A stretch of 24,893 nucleotides of DNA, taken from a virus. Position 1 is the stretch's first letter; each line of letters starts with the position of its first letter. Shown here piece after piece: positions 17,867 to 24,309 of this stretch. Both the position numbers and the translations under genes were made by a program. The notes below the pieces were generated by a model. It did not search any database and was not told the DNA's origin. It saw only the letters and a program-made list of their open reading frames with translations. The stretch is from IMG/VR virus record IMGVR_UViG_3300020187_000203, positions 1 through 24,893 of that record. The stretch is one strand, 5' to 3'.

Positions 17867-18186
17867 TATTTTTTATTTATTAATCCCATTATTTGGTCCA
17901 TTCCTAATTCTCCAGGAGGTAAATCCCCACCAGGCATTGTACCTTGGGGATTAAATCTAGGTTTAACATCTGCTGAAGTAAATGAAGCTGCGGTTTCACC
18001 TAAAATATCAGCATATTTAGCTCTACGGTCTTCAGTTACAGGAACAGATTTAATAACCTTAGAAGGGGTTTCAACTATAGTTTGTTTAGGAGCCTTAACA
18101 GCTTCTAATAAAATTTCTCTTAATTCTTCTTGTATGGCCTCTTTAACGGCCTCTTTAATTAAAGATTTTAATACTTGCGATTTCAT
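17866..18186 (-). CDS. Small protein with amphipathic N-terminal helix (106 aa)
   Basis: I do not recognise the family. The first ~33 residues (KSLIKEAVKEAIQEELREIL) form one long amphipathic helix, followed by a Pro/Val-rich linker, a short motif DRRAKYADILGE (residues 53-64) and a Gly/Pro-rich C-terminus (FNPQGTMPGGDLPPGELGMD). No membrane segment. It lies between the hydrophobic 284-residue gene (17-nt gap holding one ATATTTATAA motif) and gp25 (TAATG overlap), so it is likely made with the baseplate. It could be a small baseplate or tail-assembly factor. Confidence 0.6.
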   Translation of the reverse strand: MKSQVLKSLIKEAVKEAIQEELREILLEAVKAPKQTIVETPSKVIKSVPVTEDRRAKYADILGETAASFTSADVKPRFNPQGTMPGGDLPPGELGMDQIMGLINKK

Positions 18187-18189
18187 TGT

Positions 18190-18199
18190 TTATAAATAT
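18190..18199 (-). promoter_or_regulatory. ATATTTATAA motif before a small baseplate-region gene
   Basis: The motif occupies most of a 17-nt intergenic gap and ends 3 nt before the ATG. The motif and the three bases to the ATG (ACA) are identical to the nearer copy before the 219-residue structural gene. It is non-coding here, which argues that the motif itself is selected. Confidence 0.48.
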
Positions 18200-18203
18200 T
18201 TAC

Positions 18204-19058
18204 TTAATAAGCTTTTAAATTATCTCTGTCAATAATGAATTTTAATTCATTAATCATTATTTGTTCTACTTGGGTAAAGGAAAGTTCGGTTTGGATTAGC
18301 ACTATTCCATCTTGATTTTTCCCAAGTGCCCTTATTCTATCTACAGTAGGTGAATAAGGAACTTTTTCTATTTCTAAAATAAATCCTTGATATGTTGATA
18401 AATTAGGTGATTCTTCAGCCTGCTGCTCAACTTGAGCAATCTCAACTAACTCAGGAGAAGGTTGTGGTAAAGTTATAGTATTAGGAGGACTACAAGTTTG
18501 AATTTTTTCATCTAGTGATTCTAATTTTTTAATAAAATCATTTACATAGAATGACATTAAAGCTACTGGAACTGAAAACCCATCAATAGCAAACTTAATA
18601 GGAGCAATTTTAGAATTCCCAAACTTATCAAATGTTTTATTAGTAATCAAATCATCTAAATCACTCAGCCCAGACACTATAGCTCCAGGTATAACAGGAA
18701 TAAATTTAGAACCCAGTGAAACACCTGTTTTGGCTATTTTTAATGCAACAATTAGTTTTATTAAAGAATCAATTCCAAATTTAGCTAAACCTAATGTTAT
18801 TTTAAACCCTTTTAGTATGTTAGATATAGTATTAGCTTGATCTAACACATTATTTCTAATAAAAATTACATTAGCTACTTCCTCCGGAGTAGGACATTCT
18901 TTATCAAACTTTATTAATTGCTTTTCTAAGCTAGGAATGATTCGATCTGCGAATATCATAGCTTGTTTGGTTATTAACCCTATAATTAAGTATATACCAC
19001 TTTGTTTAAGCGCACCAACAGTGGAATTATTAATAATATTTTCTTCAATTTTAGCCAT
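18204..19058 (-). CDS. Hydrophobic phage protein, unknown function (284 aa)
   Basis: I do not recognise a named family. Three hydrophobic helical stretches are visible: residues 19-41 (SGIYLIIGLITKQAMIFADR), 84-135 (ITLGLAKFGIDSLIKLIVAL, then IPVIPGAIVSGL) and 152-177 (KFAIDGFSVPVALMSFYV). The C-terminal ~60 residues are a soluble region (STYQGFILEIEKVPY, RIRALGKNQDGIVLIQTELS, FTQVEQIMINELKFIID). The gene sits between the gp5-like spike and the gp25 region, with TAATG overlap at its start. A tail hub or tape-measure-associated protein, or a protein that meets the host membrane during DNA entry, would fit the hydrophobic helices and the position, but neither is shown. It is far too short for a usual tape measure. 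Confidence 0.6.
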   Translation of the reverse strand: MAKIEENIINNSTVGALKQSGIYLIIGLITKQAMIFADRIIPSLEKQLIKFDKECPTPEEVANVIFIRNNVLDQANTISNILKGFKITLGLAKFGIDSLIKLIVALKIAKTGVSLGSKFIPVIPGAIVSGLSDLDDLITNKTFDKFGNSKIAPIKFAIDGFSVPVALMSFYVNDFIKKLESLDEKIQTCSPPNTITLPQPSPELVEIAQVEQQAEESPNLSTYQGFILEIEKVPYSPTVDRIRALGKNQDGIVLIQTELSFTQVEQIMINELKFIIDRDNLKAY

Positions 19059-20236
19059 TAGATAGTTTTACTTACTTTAGATTTAGTTTTAGTCTCTAAA
19101 TCAGCTTTGATTTTAACTAATGTAGTAATTAAAGGAGTAGTAGAAGCTACCATAGTTGTTAAATATGGAGAAGGATTTTTATTAAATTGCCCCATCCATT
19201 TTTGCAATTCACCTACTAACTCAGATAAAAGTTCTATAGTAATATCCCCTTTTAAAATAGGTTCTGTTGCATTTTTATCTCCCAATAATATATTAGGAGA
19301 ATTTACTACAAAAGTATCTTTACTATCTATATTAACTGAGTTTTGTGAATTTAAATTTATAGATTTAGCAGCACTTAACAATATGCTATCCTCTTTGGCA
19401 TTAAAAACCAATCTCCCAGAATTAATTAAAACTTGGGGAGAAGAATAATCACTAACTACCTCAGGAGCTACATTATATGAATTATAATTAAATATATTAG
19501 GCTGTAACTCAATTTGTTGTGTTGTAGTTAAATATAAAGATCCACTATCTTCATTTACATCCTCATTTACTGTAGTCCACCCTTCATCTGTTTTTAGACC
19601 TTGACCATTCCTAATTTTAATAATAGGATCTTTACCTTCATATCCCGCTAATCTTATAGAATTACCAAATCTTCCTTCTATAATATAATCACCAATATAG
19701 GGTTGTAAAGGATTTATATTTAACTGTTCAACAAACCCTTCTCCTAAATTAATTTCAGTACCCCCATCGGTAACCCTTCTAACACTACCCGCAGAAGTTT
19801 GCGAATAATCCTTTTGTTGTGATGGAGCTAATTCTGAAAATCCCGGTATTGCGTTGTGGTGTTGACTTCCCCAAACATTAATAGGAGGCAAATAATATAA
19901 TCTATTAGAAGTAGGATTGCTTTCTAAATCTGTAGAGGGTAAAACTAATACTACTACTACTTCATTTAATAAAGGATATTGTTTAATATTAGGAAATAAT
20001 GGGTAAGCAATAGTAATTGAATTAGTAGGTGTAGGTTGAAGTACATCTTCAATAAAGATGGCTCCAATAGAAGCCCATTCCCCAAAATTTTGAAATTCAG
20101 GATGAGATTCATCTAAAATAATATCCTTAACCCTACTAGAAAATATATTTTTATTTCCTTTAGATTTAGCAGGCTTATCATTCCCACTTAAAACCCCCTG
20201 AGAAAGTCCCGCTATGCCATATTGAAGACTAGGCAT
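19058..20236 (-). CDS. gp5: Baseplate central spike protein, gp5-like, without lysozyme domain (392 aa)
   Basis: The N-terminal part (about residues 33-120: FSSRVKDIILDESHPEFQN, GAIFIEDV, LNEVVVVLVLP) fits the OB-fold of gp5/VgrG-type spike proteins. It is followed by LQPYIGDYIIEGRFGNSIRL (177-196), a conserved marker of phage gp5-like proteins. Residues 265-320 show alternating short beta strands (GRLVFNAKEDSILLSAA, SINLNSQNSVNIDSKDTFVV) typical of the trimeric beta-helix needle. The C-terminal 60 residues are helical. T4 gp5 (575 residues) has a lysozyme domain between OB-fold and needle; nothing like it is visible here. The protein probably forms the membrane-piercing spike. It is flanked by TAATG overlaps on both sides. 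Confidence 0.8.
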   Translation of the reverse strand: MPSLQYGIAGLSQGVLSGNDKPAKSKGNKNIFSSRVKDIILDESHPEFQNFGEWASIGAIFIEDVLQPTPTNSITIAYPLFPNIKQYPLLNEVVVVLVLPSTDLESNPTSNRLYYLPPINVWGSQHHNAIPGFSELAPSQQKDYSQTSAGSVRRVTDGGTEINLGEGFVEQLNINPLQPYIGDYIIEGRFGNSIRLAGYEGKDPIIKIRNGQGLKTDEGWTTVNEDVNEDSGSLYLTTTQQIELQPNIFNYNSYNVAPEVVSDYSSPQVLINSGRLVFNAKEDSILLSAAKSINLNSQNSVNIDSKDTFVVNSPNILLGDKNATEPILKGDITIELLSELVGELQKWMGQFNKNPSPYLTTMVASTTPLITTLVKIKADLETKTKSKVSKTI

Positions 20237-20577
20237 TATTTTTTATCTTCCTTGAATTTTTTAACTTCTTCTAATAACTGATATTTCTCATCTTCAGTCA
20301 TTCCAAAGTTGCCATCATCTTGCCCTTCATTATTTACAGCACGTTGAATAATAGTAGCCATTTTGATGAGTTGTTCATCATTTTTAACTGAAATTTCAAG
20401 GTATTCTTTTAATAAGGGAACTACTAAAGTAGCATCCCCAATATCCTGAATTAAAGGTTTTAGCTCTGATATAAGAGTAGAAATTTGTTCTTCTTTTTTC
20501 TTTTGGTTTAGGTAAATCTCTTCCAATATATCGGAAAATTTTTTCTTACCAAATATTTTTTTATCAAGCTGTCCCAT
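20236..20577 (-). CDS. Small charged coiled-coil protein (113 aa)
   Basis: I cannot name the family. The protein is highly charged and almost wholly helical: KKIFGKKKFSDILEEIYLNQ (6-25), a coiled-coil stretch around QKKKEEQISTLISELKPLI (25-43) and a C-terminal helix with DEKYQLLEEVKKFKEDKK. No membrane segment. It is encoded 13 nt after the sigma gene and overlaps the gp5-like gene (TAATG). T4 has a 112-residue co-activator, gp33, that works with gp55 at late promoters; the size and adjacency raise the possibility that this is its counterpart, but I see no sequence motif that proves it. A baseplate-related role is equally possible. Confidence 0.6.
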   Translation of the reverse strand: MGQLDKKIFGKKKFSDILEEIYLNQKKKEEQISTLISELKPLIQDIGDATLVVPLLKEYLEISVKNDEQLIKMATIIQRAVNNEGQDDGNFGMTEDEKYQLLEEVKKFKEDKK

Positions 20578-20590
20578 ATTTATTTTTTAT

Positions 20591-20600
20591 TTATAAATAT
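20591..20600 (-). promoter_or_regulatory. ATATTTATAA motif at the sigma gene's 3' end
   Basis: This copy overlaps the last codons of the sigma gene (Tyr-Leu-stop) and lies 13 nt before the next ATG. It is followed by ATAAAA, so the coding strand also reads TATAAATA, the T4 late promoter consensus, about 15-21 nt before the ATG. Confidence 0.42.
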
Positions 20601-21328
20601 GGTTCTTCTTTAAAATTAGTATAACCATTGTTTTTATAAAAAAGATAATGTTCTTTATAAATTTTACCTAATCTATCTGCTATTTTAGTAATTTGAGGTG
20701 TTTTAACCTCTACCATTTCTCTTATATAGATATAAAGTGCTTTTTTATTAAAAATATCTAAAGAATCCCTTTGTTGAAATATAGATAAAATGGCATCTGC
20801 AATTTGTGCATCTCTAAGTTTAGGAAATAATTCGGAAAGATTATTTTGGCAATAAGTAACATACTCATCCATAAAAAGTGAATCATTGTCTTTTTCCATA
20901 GGGTCATAATCCATATCATATGAATAATTTAAATTATGATATAATTCCTCTACTGGGGCTTTATCAATTCTTTTTTTATAGTTTTTAGTATTTTGTATAA
21001 TTAAATAACGTTTAGCAATAGTACCAAAATATGAAAATGCTTTTGCCCCCCGTGTAGGATCAAATAAATGAATTTTACTTAATAAAAATGTTATTACCTC
21101 GTGTTGGAGGTGTTCAATTTCATTTACTTCTGTATAATAAAATTTAAAAGTATGGATTATATTTTCGGTAAGTTTAAAAAACCCATAATGGATATCCTTA
21201 CGATAAATCTCACTCCTTTCTTCGGGATCAGAAGAGCCATTGTATCTAACAATAGCATCTTCTGTTTCTTGAGTAAAATATTGATTTTTAGTCTTTTTTT
21301 TCCTTTTTCTAGGGGGTAATGTACTCAT
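20591..21328 (-). CDS. gp55: Late-transcription sigma factor, T4 gp55-like (245 aa)
   Basis: This is a small sigma-70-family protein of the phage late type. It directs host RNA polymerase to late promoters, in T4 together with gp33 and the sliding clamp gp45. The N-terminus is basic (PPRKRKKKTKNQYFTQETED). Region 2 is clear at residues 70-118: EIEHLQHEVITFLLSKIHLF, then DPTRGAKAFSYFGTIAKRYL, the usual 'F-D-P-x-R-G-x-x-F-x-x-Y' helix that binds polymerase and melts the -10 element. A C-terminal helical part (KTPQITKIADRLGKIYKEHY, 209-228) could be a DNA-binding helix pair. T4 gp55 has 185 residues; this one is longer. The last residues (NFKEEPYL) are hydrophobic and acidic, which would suit clamp binding, but that is a guess. 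It overlaps the upstream gene by ATGA. Confidence 0.82.
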   Translation of the reverse strand: MSTLPPRKRKKKTKNQYFTQETEDAIVRYNGSSDPEERSEIYRKDIHYGFFKLTENIIHTFKFYYTEVNEIEHLQHEVITFLLSKIHLFDPTRGAKAFSYFGTIAKRYLIIQNTKNYKKRIDKAPVEELYHNLNYSYDMDYDPMEKDNDSLFMDEYVTYCQNNLSELFPKLRDAQIADAILSIFQQRDSLDIFNKKALYIYIREMVEVKTPQITKIADRLGKIYKEHYLFYKNNGYTNFKEEPYL

Positions 21329-21606
21329 AATTTATCTATCCTAAAATTAGATAGAACTTTCTGTAATTCTTTGATCTGCTCATACATAAAACCAATTTCA
21401 TCATCGTTTTTAAATATTCCTTGCTCATCAACTTTTTTCATTTTTTCATCTGAAAATTCTATTATTCTACTGAATTGGTCAAGGTATGTTATATACCCTG
21501 CCAATATATCTTCCTGTTTTTCATTCTTTCGTAAAAGGTTAATAGTAGTAAATCCTAAAATTACAACTATTATACTTAATACACTAATTACTATTGTTTC
21601 TATCAT
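21325..21606 (-). CDS. Small membrane-anchored coiled-coil protein (93 aa)
   Basis: Residues 3-25 (ETIVISVLSIIVVILGFTTI) are one clear transmembrane helix at the N-terminus; the basic residues after it (LLRKNEK) suggest that the rest stays in the cytoplasm. The rest is a charged helical region with likely coiled coil (EKMKKVDEQGIF; YEQIKELQKVLSNFRIDKL). No named family is recognised. The gene overlaps both neighbours by ATGA: the HD hydrolase upstream and the sigma factor downstream, so all three are translationally coupled. Similar one-helix proteins in T4-like phages are often of unknown function; holin- or spanin-like roles are possible but there is no lysis gene nearby to support it. Confidence 0.65.
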   Translation of the reverse strand: MIETIVISVLSIIVVILGFTTINLLRKNEKQEDILAGYITYLDQFSRIIEFSDEKMKKVDEQGIFKNDDEIGFMYEQIKELQKVLSNFRIDKL

Positions 21607-22373
21607 AGCTTATCAAATAAATCTTTAAGACCTTTACTTTCAAGTTGAGAAAGTGCTTTATCTTTTGTGGATTTCTTAGCTTCTTTCGTTAATGTAAAAT
21701 TCCCTGCTTGGGTAGGCACGGAATTTTTAAATTTAGGTAACCATTCACGCTCAAATTCAATACGGGCTGCCATTAAATCCGCTTGATGGAGAATAAATGG
21801 TAAAGAAGTACGTGGTTTTTGTTCGGGCATAAATGCCTTAAGATATTTCTCATTAGCTACATCATACAACCCATCATGGGTTTGAATAGCTAACATTTCA
21901 TTAAATGAGTATTGAATACCATGTGATTGAAGCATAAATAAACCACGATCAGGTACGGATGCGAATGGGACTTGTTTATTAAACATATAATCCTCACCTA
22001 ATTTATCTTTTCTCCACTTATCTGTTTGAGGAATATAAGACTCATGTTCTTCGCTACCCATTTTACCTAAATCATGGTTAATAGCAGAGAATACTAATTC
22101 CTCTGTGGTAAAAGTAGACATATCTGCCCCTTCTTCTTCCCACAATTTAGCTTGTTTAAGAGCACAACGAACTACTCGGTTTACATGCTCAACATAACCC
22201 CCTGGGAATGCATTATGATATTCTTTTTTATGAGCAGCAGGCATCATCATAATGCGGTCCTCATATTTTTTATAAAATTCAATAAGTTTATTCTTTCTAT
22301 CACCTGTAATATGACCTGTAATATTCTTGCAGAATTCTTCCCAATTGATTTGAATTTGTTCGGCTGTAAGCAT
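21603..22373 (-). CDS. HD-domain phosphohydrolase (256 aa)
   Basis: The HD superfamily metal site is readable in order: GGYVEHV (H63), INHDLGK (H100-D101), a later histidine (candidates H151 in QSHG and H166 in QTHDGLYD) and HQADLMAARIE (D199). HD proteins are metal-dependent phosphohydrolases acting on nucleotides, cyclic or oligo-nucleotide signals or RNA; the substrate here cannot be read from sequence. Homologues of this general size occur in T4-like phages, where roles in nucleotide metabolism or in removing host alarm nucleotides have been considered. The N-terminal ~50 residues are helical, and the C-terminus (KEAKKSTKDKALSQLESKGL) is basic. The start overlaps the upstream stop as TAATG; the end overlaps the membrane protein gene as ATGA. 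Confidence 0.82.
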   Translation of the reverse strand: MLTAEQIQINWEEFCKNITGHITGDRKNKLIEFYKKYEDRIMMMPAAHKKEYHNAFPGGYVEHVNRVVRCALKQAKLWEEEGADMSTFTTEELVFSAINHDLGKMGSEEHESYIPQTDKWRKDKLGEDYMFNKQVPFASVPDRGLFMLQSHGIQYSFNEMLAIQTHDGLYDVANEKYLKAFMPEQKPRTSLPFILHQADLMAARIEFEREWLPKFKNSVPTQAGNFTLTKEAKKSTKDKALSQLESKGLKDLFDKL

Positions 22374-22567
22374 TATACTCGGTTTTGTTCGTTAGGAGTC
22401 ATAGGTTCACGTTCTACCGTTGCTTTAATCTCCTCAACTAATTCTTCACACTCTACTTTTACGTTATTAACTTCTAAGCTATTTCCTCTTCCATTATGGA
22501 ATTCAATATGCTTTAATTTAGCTTCGAGATTTTCGAGCTTTTTTTGGATGTGTTGTCTAAAATACAT
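22373..22567 (-). CDS. Small coiled-coil protein (64 aa)
   Basis: This short, charged, helical protein (MYFRQHIQKKLENLEAKLKH, CEELVEEIKATVERE) has a coiled-coil pattern for about residues 5-55 and no membrane segment. I do not recognise it. Its stop overlaps the HD hydrolase start as TAATG, so it is likely co-translated and may bind that enzyme or another small partner; this is inference only. The reading frame looks real because of the coupled start/stop and the charge periodicity, and because opposite-strand frames there show no protein-like pattern. Confidence 0.62.
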   Translation of the reverse strand: MYFRQHIQKKLENLEAKLKHIEFHNGRGNSLEVNNVKVECEELVEEIKATVEREPMTPNEQNRV

Positions 22568-22590
22568 TTTTAAATGGTTTAAAACTAAAG

Positions 22591-23043
22591 TTACGAATTA
22601 AAATTTGAGGAATCAAGTAATTTTTTAAGAAAAGCACATTTTTCATACTCTTCTTGTTCCTCAAAATACTGCATTGATATATTTAATGCCTTCTTTAAAT
22701 TCTTATATGATTTTTCTTTATTACAAATATCTTTTAATATAGATTGAGAATATGAATCGTTAATATCAAATTTATTAATATATTCCCATGCCCTATTAAA
22801 TAGCATATAACGACCTGCTTTTTCAACGCCATCTGCATTAAAGGAAGGATCAGCTTCCTTAAACATTTTAACTAAACCCTTCTGATAAGAAAGATTATTA
22901 TTAATAAGTTTTGAAAACATCCCAATAAAATATCGGGGATGATTTTCATCAATCATTTTTTTAACAAAATCAGGAGTTGGGATTTCTACCCCATTATCTT
23001 CTTTATCAGAATTAAATGCTCCAAAAATTTTGTTAATGTCCAT
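22591..23043 (-). CDS. Small soluble phage protein, clamp-loader small-subunit-like in place (150 aa)
   Basis: I chose the ATG at 23043 (MDINKIFGAFNSDKEDNGVE) rather than the upstream ATG at 23070, because the inner start is preceded by the ATATTTATAA motif 5 nt away and the extra nine residues (MRLTIFIND) look non-conserved. The protein is mostly helical and acidic, with PDFVKKMIDENHPRYFIGMF and a C-terminal helix pair (SMQYFEEQEEYEKCAFLKKL, LD) that resembles UVR-type helical hairpins. Its general helical layout reminds me of the small subunit of T4-like clamp loaders (gp62), but I cannot identify a decisive motif, so the name is only a suggestion. Without other replication genes beside it, the function stays open. 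Confidence 0.55.
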   Translation of the reverse strand: MDINKIFGAFNSDKEDNGVEIPTPDFVKKMIDENHPRYFIGMFSKLINNNLSYQKGLVKMFKEADPSFNADGVEKAGRYMLFNRAWEYINKFDINDSYSQSILKDICNKEKSYKNLKKALNISMQYFEEQEEYEKCAFLKKLLDSSNFNS

Positions 23044-23048
23044 ATCAT

Positions 23049-23058
23049 TTATAAATAT
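23049..23058 (-). promoter_or_regulatory. ATATTTATAA motif before the 150-residue protein gene
   Basis: The motif is 5 nt before the chosen ATG at 23043 and would lie inside the reading frame if the longer start at 23070 were used. It therefore supports the shorter start. Confidence 0.42.
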
Positions 23059-23106
23059 AGTTAACCTCAAGGTCTCCTATAGTAGTGTTGTAAGTCCAAT
23101 AATTTT

Positions 23107-23295
23107 TCATGTAATATCCCATTCTATAGCAGCCATTAAATATGCAGATCCAGTATCTATATTAGGATTTTCTTTTAAAATCGCCATTGCTTCAGCTCTT
23201 ACTTCATTCCTTAGCTCATAATCATCAGCTTTAGATAGAATCATTTGAACTACGTCTTTTGTTTGCATTGTATATGGATTTGTATTCTTAGACAT
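23107..23295 (-). CDS. Small helical protein (62 aa)
   Basis: This short protein (MSKNTNPYTMQTKDVVQMIL, then YELRNEVRAEAMAILKENPN) is mostly helical, with no membrane segment and no family that I recognise. It begins just after the terminator hairpin of the DUF932 gene and is followed by a 63-nt gap before the next start. The gap after its stop holds the ATATTTATAA motif. The sequence is protein-like (balanced charged and hydrophobic residues) and in line with the strand of its neighbours, which is why I accept it in spite of its length. Confidence 0.6.
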   Translation of the reverse strand: MSKNTNPYTMQTKDVVQMILSKADDYELRNEVRAEAMAILKENPNIDTGSAYLMAAIEWDIT

Positions 23296-23316
23296 TAAGT
23301 AAATATTAAATCAAAA

Positions 23317-23342
23317 GTGGGGGGAGTCTTCACTCCCCCCTC
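23317..23342 (-). terminator. Rho-independent terminator after the DUF932 gene
   Basis: A perfect 9-bp stem (GGGGGGAGT with ACTCCCCCC, 23319-23327 and 23332-23340) closes a 4-nt loop. On the minus strand the hairpin is followed by ACTTTTGATTT, a short T-rich tract. It lies 20 nt after the DUF932 stop and separates that gene from the small genes downstream. Confidence 0.8.
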
Positions 23343-23361
23343 AATCAACATGGCATTGCTC

Positions 23362-24198
23362 TTATGCTGCAAATTCTTTTGCTACCTCAAAGAGCTCTTG
23401 GTTTACTTTTAAATCTTGCTTAAAGTTCTTAATCTCACGAGCTTTACGCATTTTGGCACCTGAAACATACTCAAAATCACCTGTAACTACACGCTCTTGT
23501 ACTAGATTAAACACACTCCACAAATCATCTCCTGCATCTTCTTTACGCACTGGGGTAAGGAATTCATCAAGATTAATTTTATAAAGCTGATCAACTTTTT
23601 GATTTTCTTGAACTTTAAATCGTGTTTCAAGCGCTTTACGAGCCAAATCATACTTTTGATTTTTATCAAGTGTAGTGGCTTTAAACTTATTCATACTATC
23701 AACTGTAAGGGGCAATTTATCAACCATCTCATTGATGGTTTCACGCAAAGTATCAAAATCATAACCCATGTGACGAATTTTCATTGAACCGAATTCTTCA
23801 TCGGCAATTACCAACCCATTAGAACATACAAATCGATACATTCCTGCTTGGAACGTGAATGAATTTTTTCCATCATGTGAATTAGTCATGATGATTTGAG
23901 GCCAAACATTATCACCATCTTTTCCTTCAACCATCAAATCTGGGTGGCGGAAAACCATCATATGCTTTTGGAAACCTGCTGTAGCTGTTTTACGAGCAGC
24001 AACTTGTTTCGCTTCAATAACTCCCCAACCCAGCTTACGCATATCATCAATTACTTGATTGGTTGGAATGTGTGTGTAGTGCTTTGAAACTTCACTACTA
24101 GCACTTTCGGAAAATGCTACTGGGCAAACTTCTTTGATTTGCTCGTCGTTCAAAAATTGAACATCTTTTACAGCAGCTGAAAACATTAAATCACTCAT
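23362..24198 (-). CDS. DUF932-family phage/plasmid protein (278 aa)
   Basis: This protein has the features of the DUF932 (phage/plasmid-related TIGR03299-like) family: SHDGKNSFTFQAGMYRFVCS (105-124), immediately followed by NGLVIADEEFGSMKIRH, the conserved 'R-x-V-C-x-N-G-L' core, and a later helical region (ETINEMVDKLPLTVDSMNKF). A C-terminal segment (EYVSGAKMRKAREIKNFKQD) is basic. The molecular function of this family is not established; members are common in phages and mobile elements. The gene stands alone: it has its own candidate Bacteroidota-type promoter with a leader hairpin upstream and a strong terminator downstream, so it is probably expressed separately from the late operon, possibly early. 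Its coding sequence also looks less A/T-biased than the structural genes. Confidence 0.72.
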   Translation of the reverse strand: MSDLMFSAAVKDVQFLNDEQIKEVCPVAFSESASSEVSKHYTHIPTNQVIDDMRKLGWGVIEAKQVAARKTATAGFQKHMMVFRHPDLMVEGKDGDNVWPQIIMTNSHDGKNSFTFQAGMYRFVCSNGLVIADEEFGSMKIRHMGYDFDTLRETINEMVDKLPLTVDSMNKFKATTLDKNQKYDLARKALETRFKVQENQKVDQLYKINLDEFLTPVRKEDAGDDLWSVFNLVQERVVTGDFEYVSGAKMRKAREIKNFKQDLKVNQELFEVAKEFAA

Positions 24199-24217
24199 AA
24201 CTAAAAATTTAAATTAC

Positions 24218-24238
24218 GGCTGCGATTCGCCCGCAACC
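24218..24238 (-). promoter_or_regulatory. Leader hairpin in the 5' untranslated region of the DUF932 gene
   Basis: On the coding strand GGTTGCG pairs with CGCAGCC (one G-U pair) around the 7-nt loop GGCGAAT. It lies between the candidate promoter and the ATG at 24198, about 20 nt upstream of the start, in otherwise AT-rich DNA. It could stabilise the mRNA or be an operator or control element; the sequence cannot decide. Confidence 0.5.
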
Positions 24239-24246
24239 TTACCCTG

Positions 24247-24278
24247 TAAATATACGAACGGCTTCCTGTGCAGCCAAA
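24247..24278 (-). promoter_or_regulatory. Candidate Bacteroidota-type promoter for the DUF932 gene
   Basis: The coding strand has TTTG (24278-24275), a 20-nt spacer and TATATTTA (24254-24247). The known Bacteroidota consensus is a TTG/TTTG element near -33 and TAnnTTTG near -7; only the last base differs. The start of transcription would fall near 24240, giving a leader of about 40 nt. Confidence 0.55.
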
Positions 24279-24279
24279 T

Positions 24280-24301
24280 TTTAATATGACTTTAATATGA
24301 C
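24280..24301. repeat. Tandem 11-bp direct repeat upstream of the promoter
   Basis: TTTAATATGAC occurs twice in a row at 24280-24290 and 24291-24301, just upstream of the candidate -33 element of the DUF932 gene. The place suits a regulator-binding site; a chance repeat in AT-rich DNA cannot be excluded. Confidence 0.5.
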
Positions 24302-24309
24302 GCTTCTTT

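Noticed and set aside
17789-18235. Plus-strand open frame of 148 codons
   Set aside because: It spans the antisense of gp25, a small gene and the next junction, all supported on the minus strand; the composition is not protein-like.
22152-22601. Plus-strand open frame of 149 codons
   Set aside because: It is antisense to the HD hydrolase and the 64-residue gene, with Ser/Phe/Cys-rich shadow composition.
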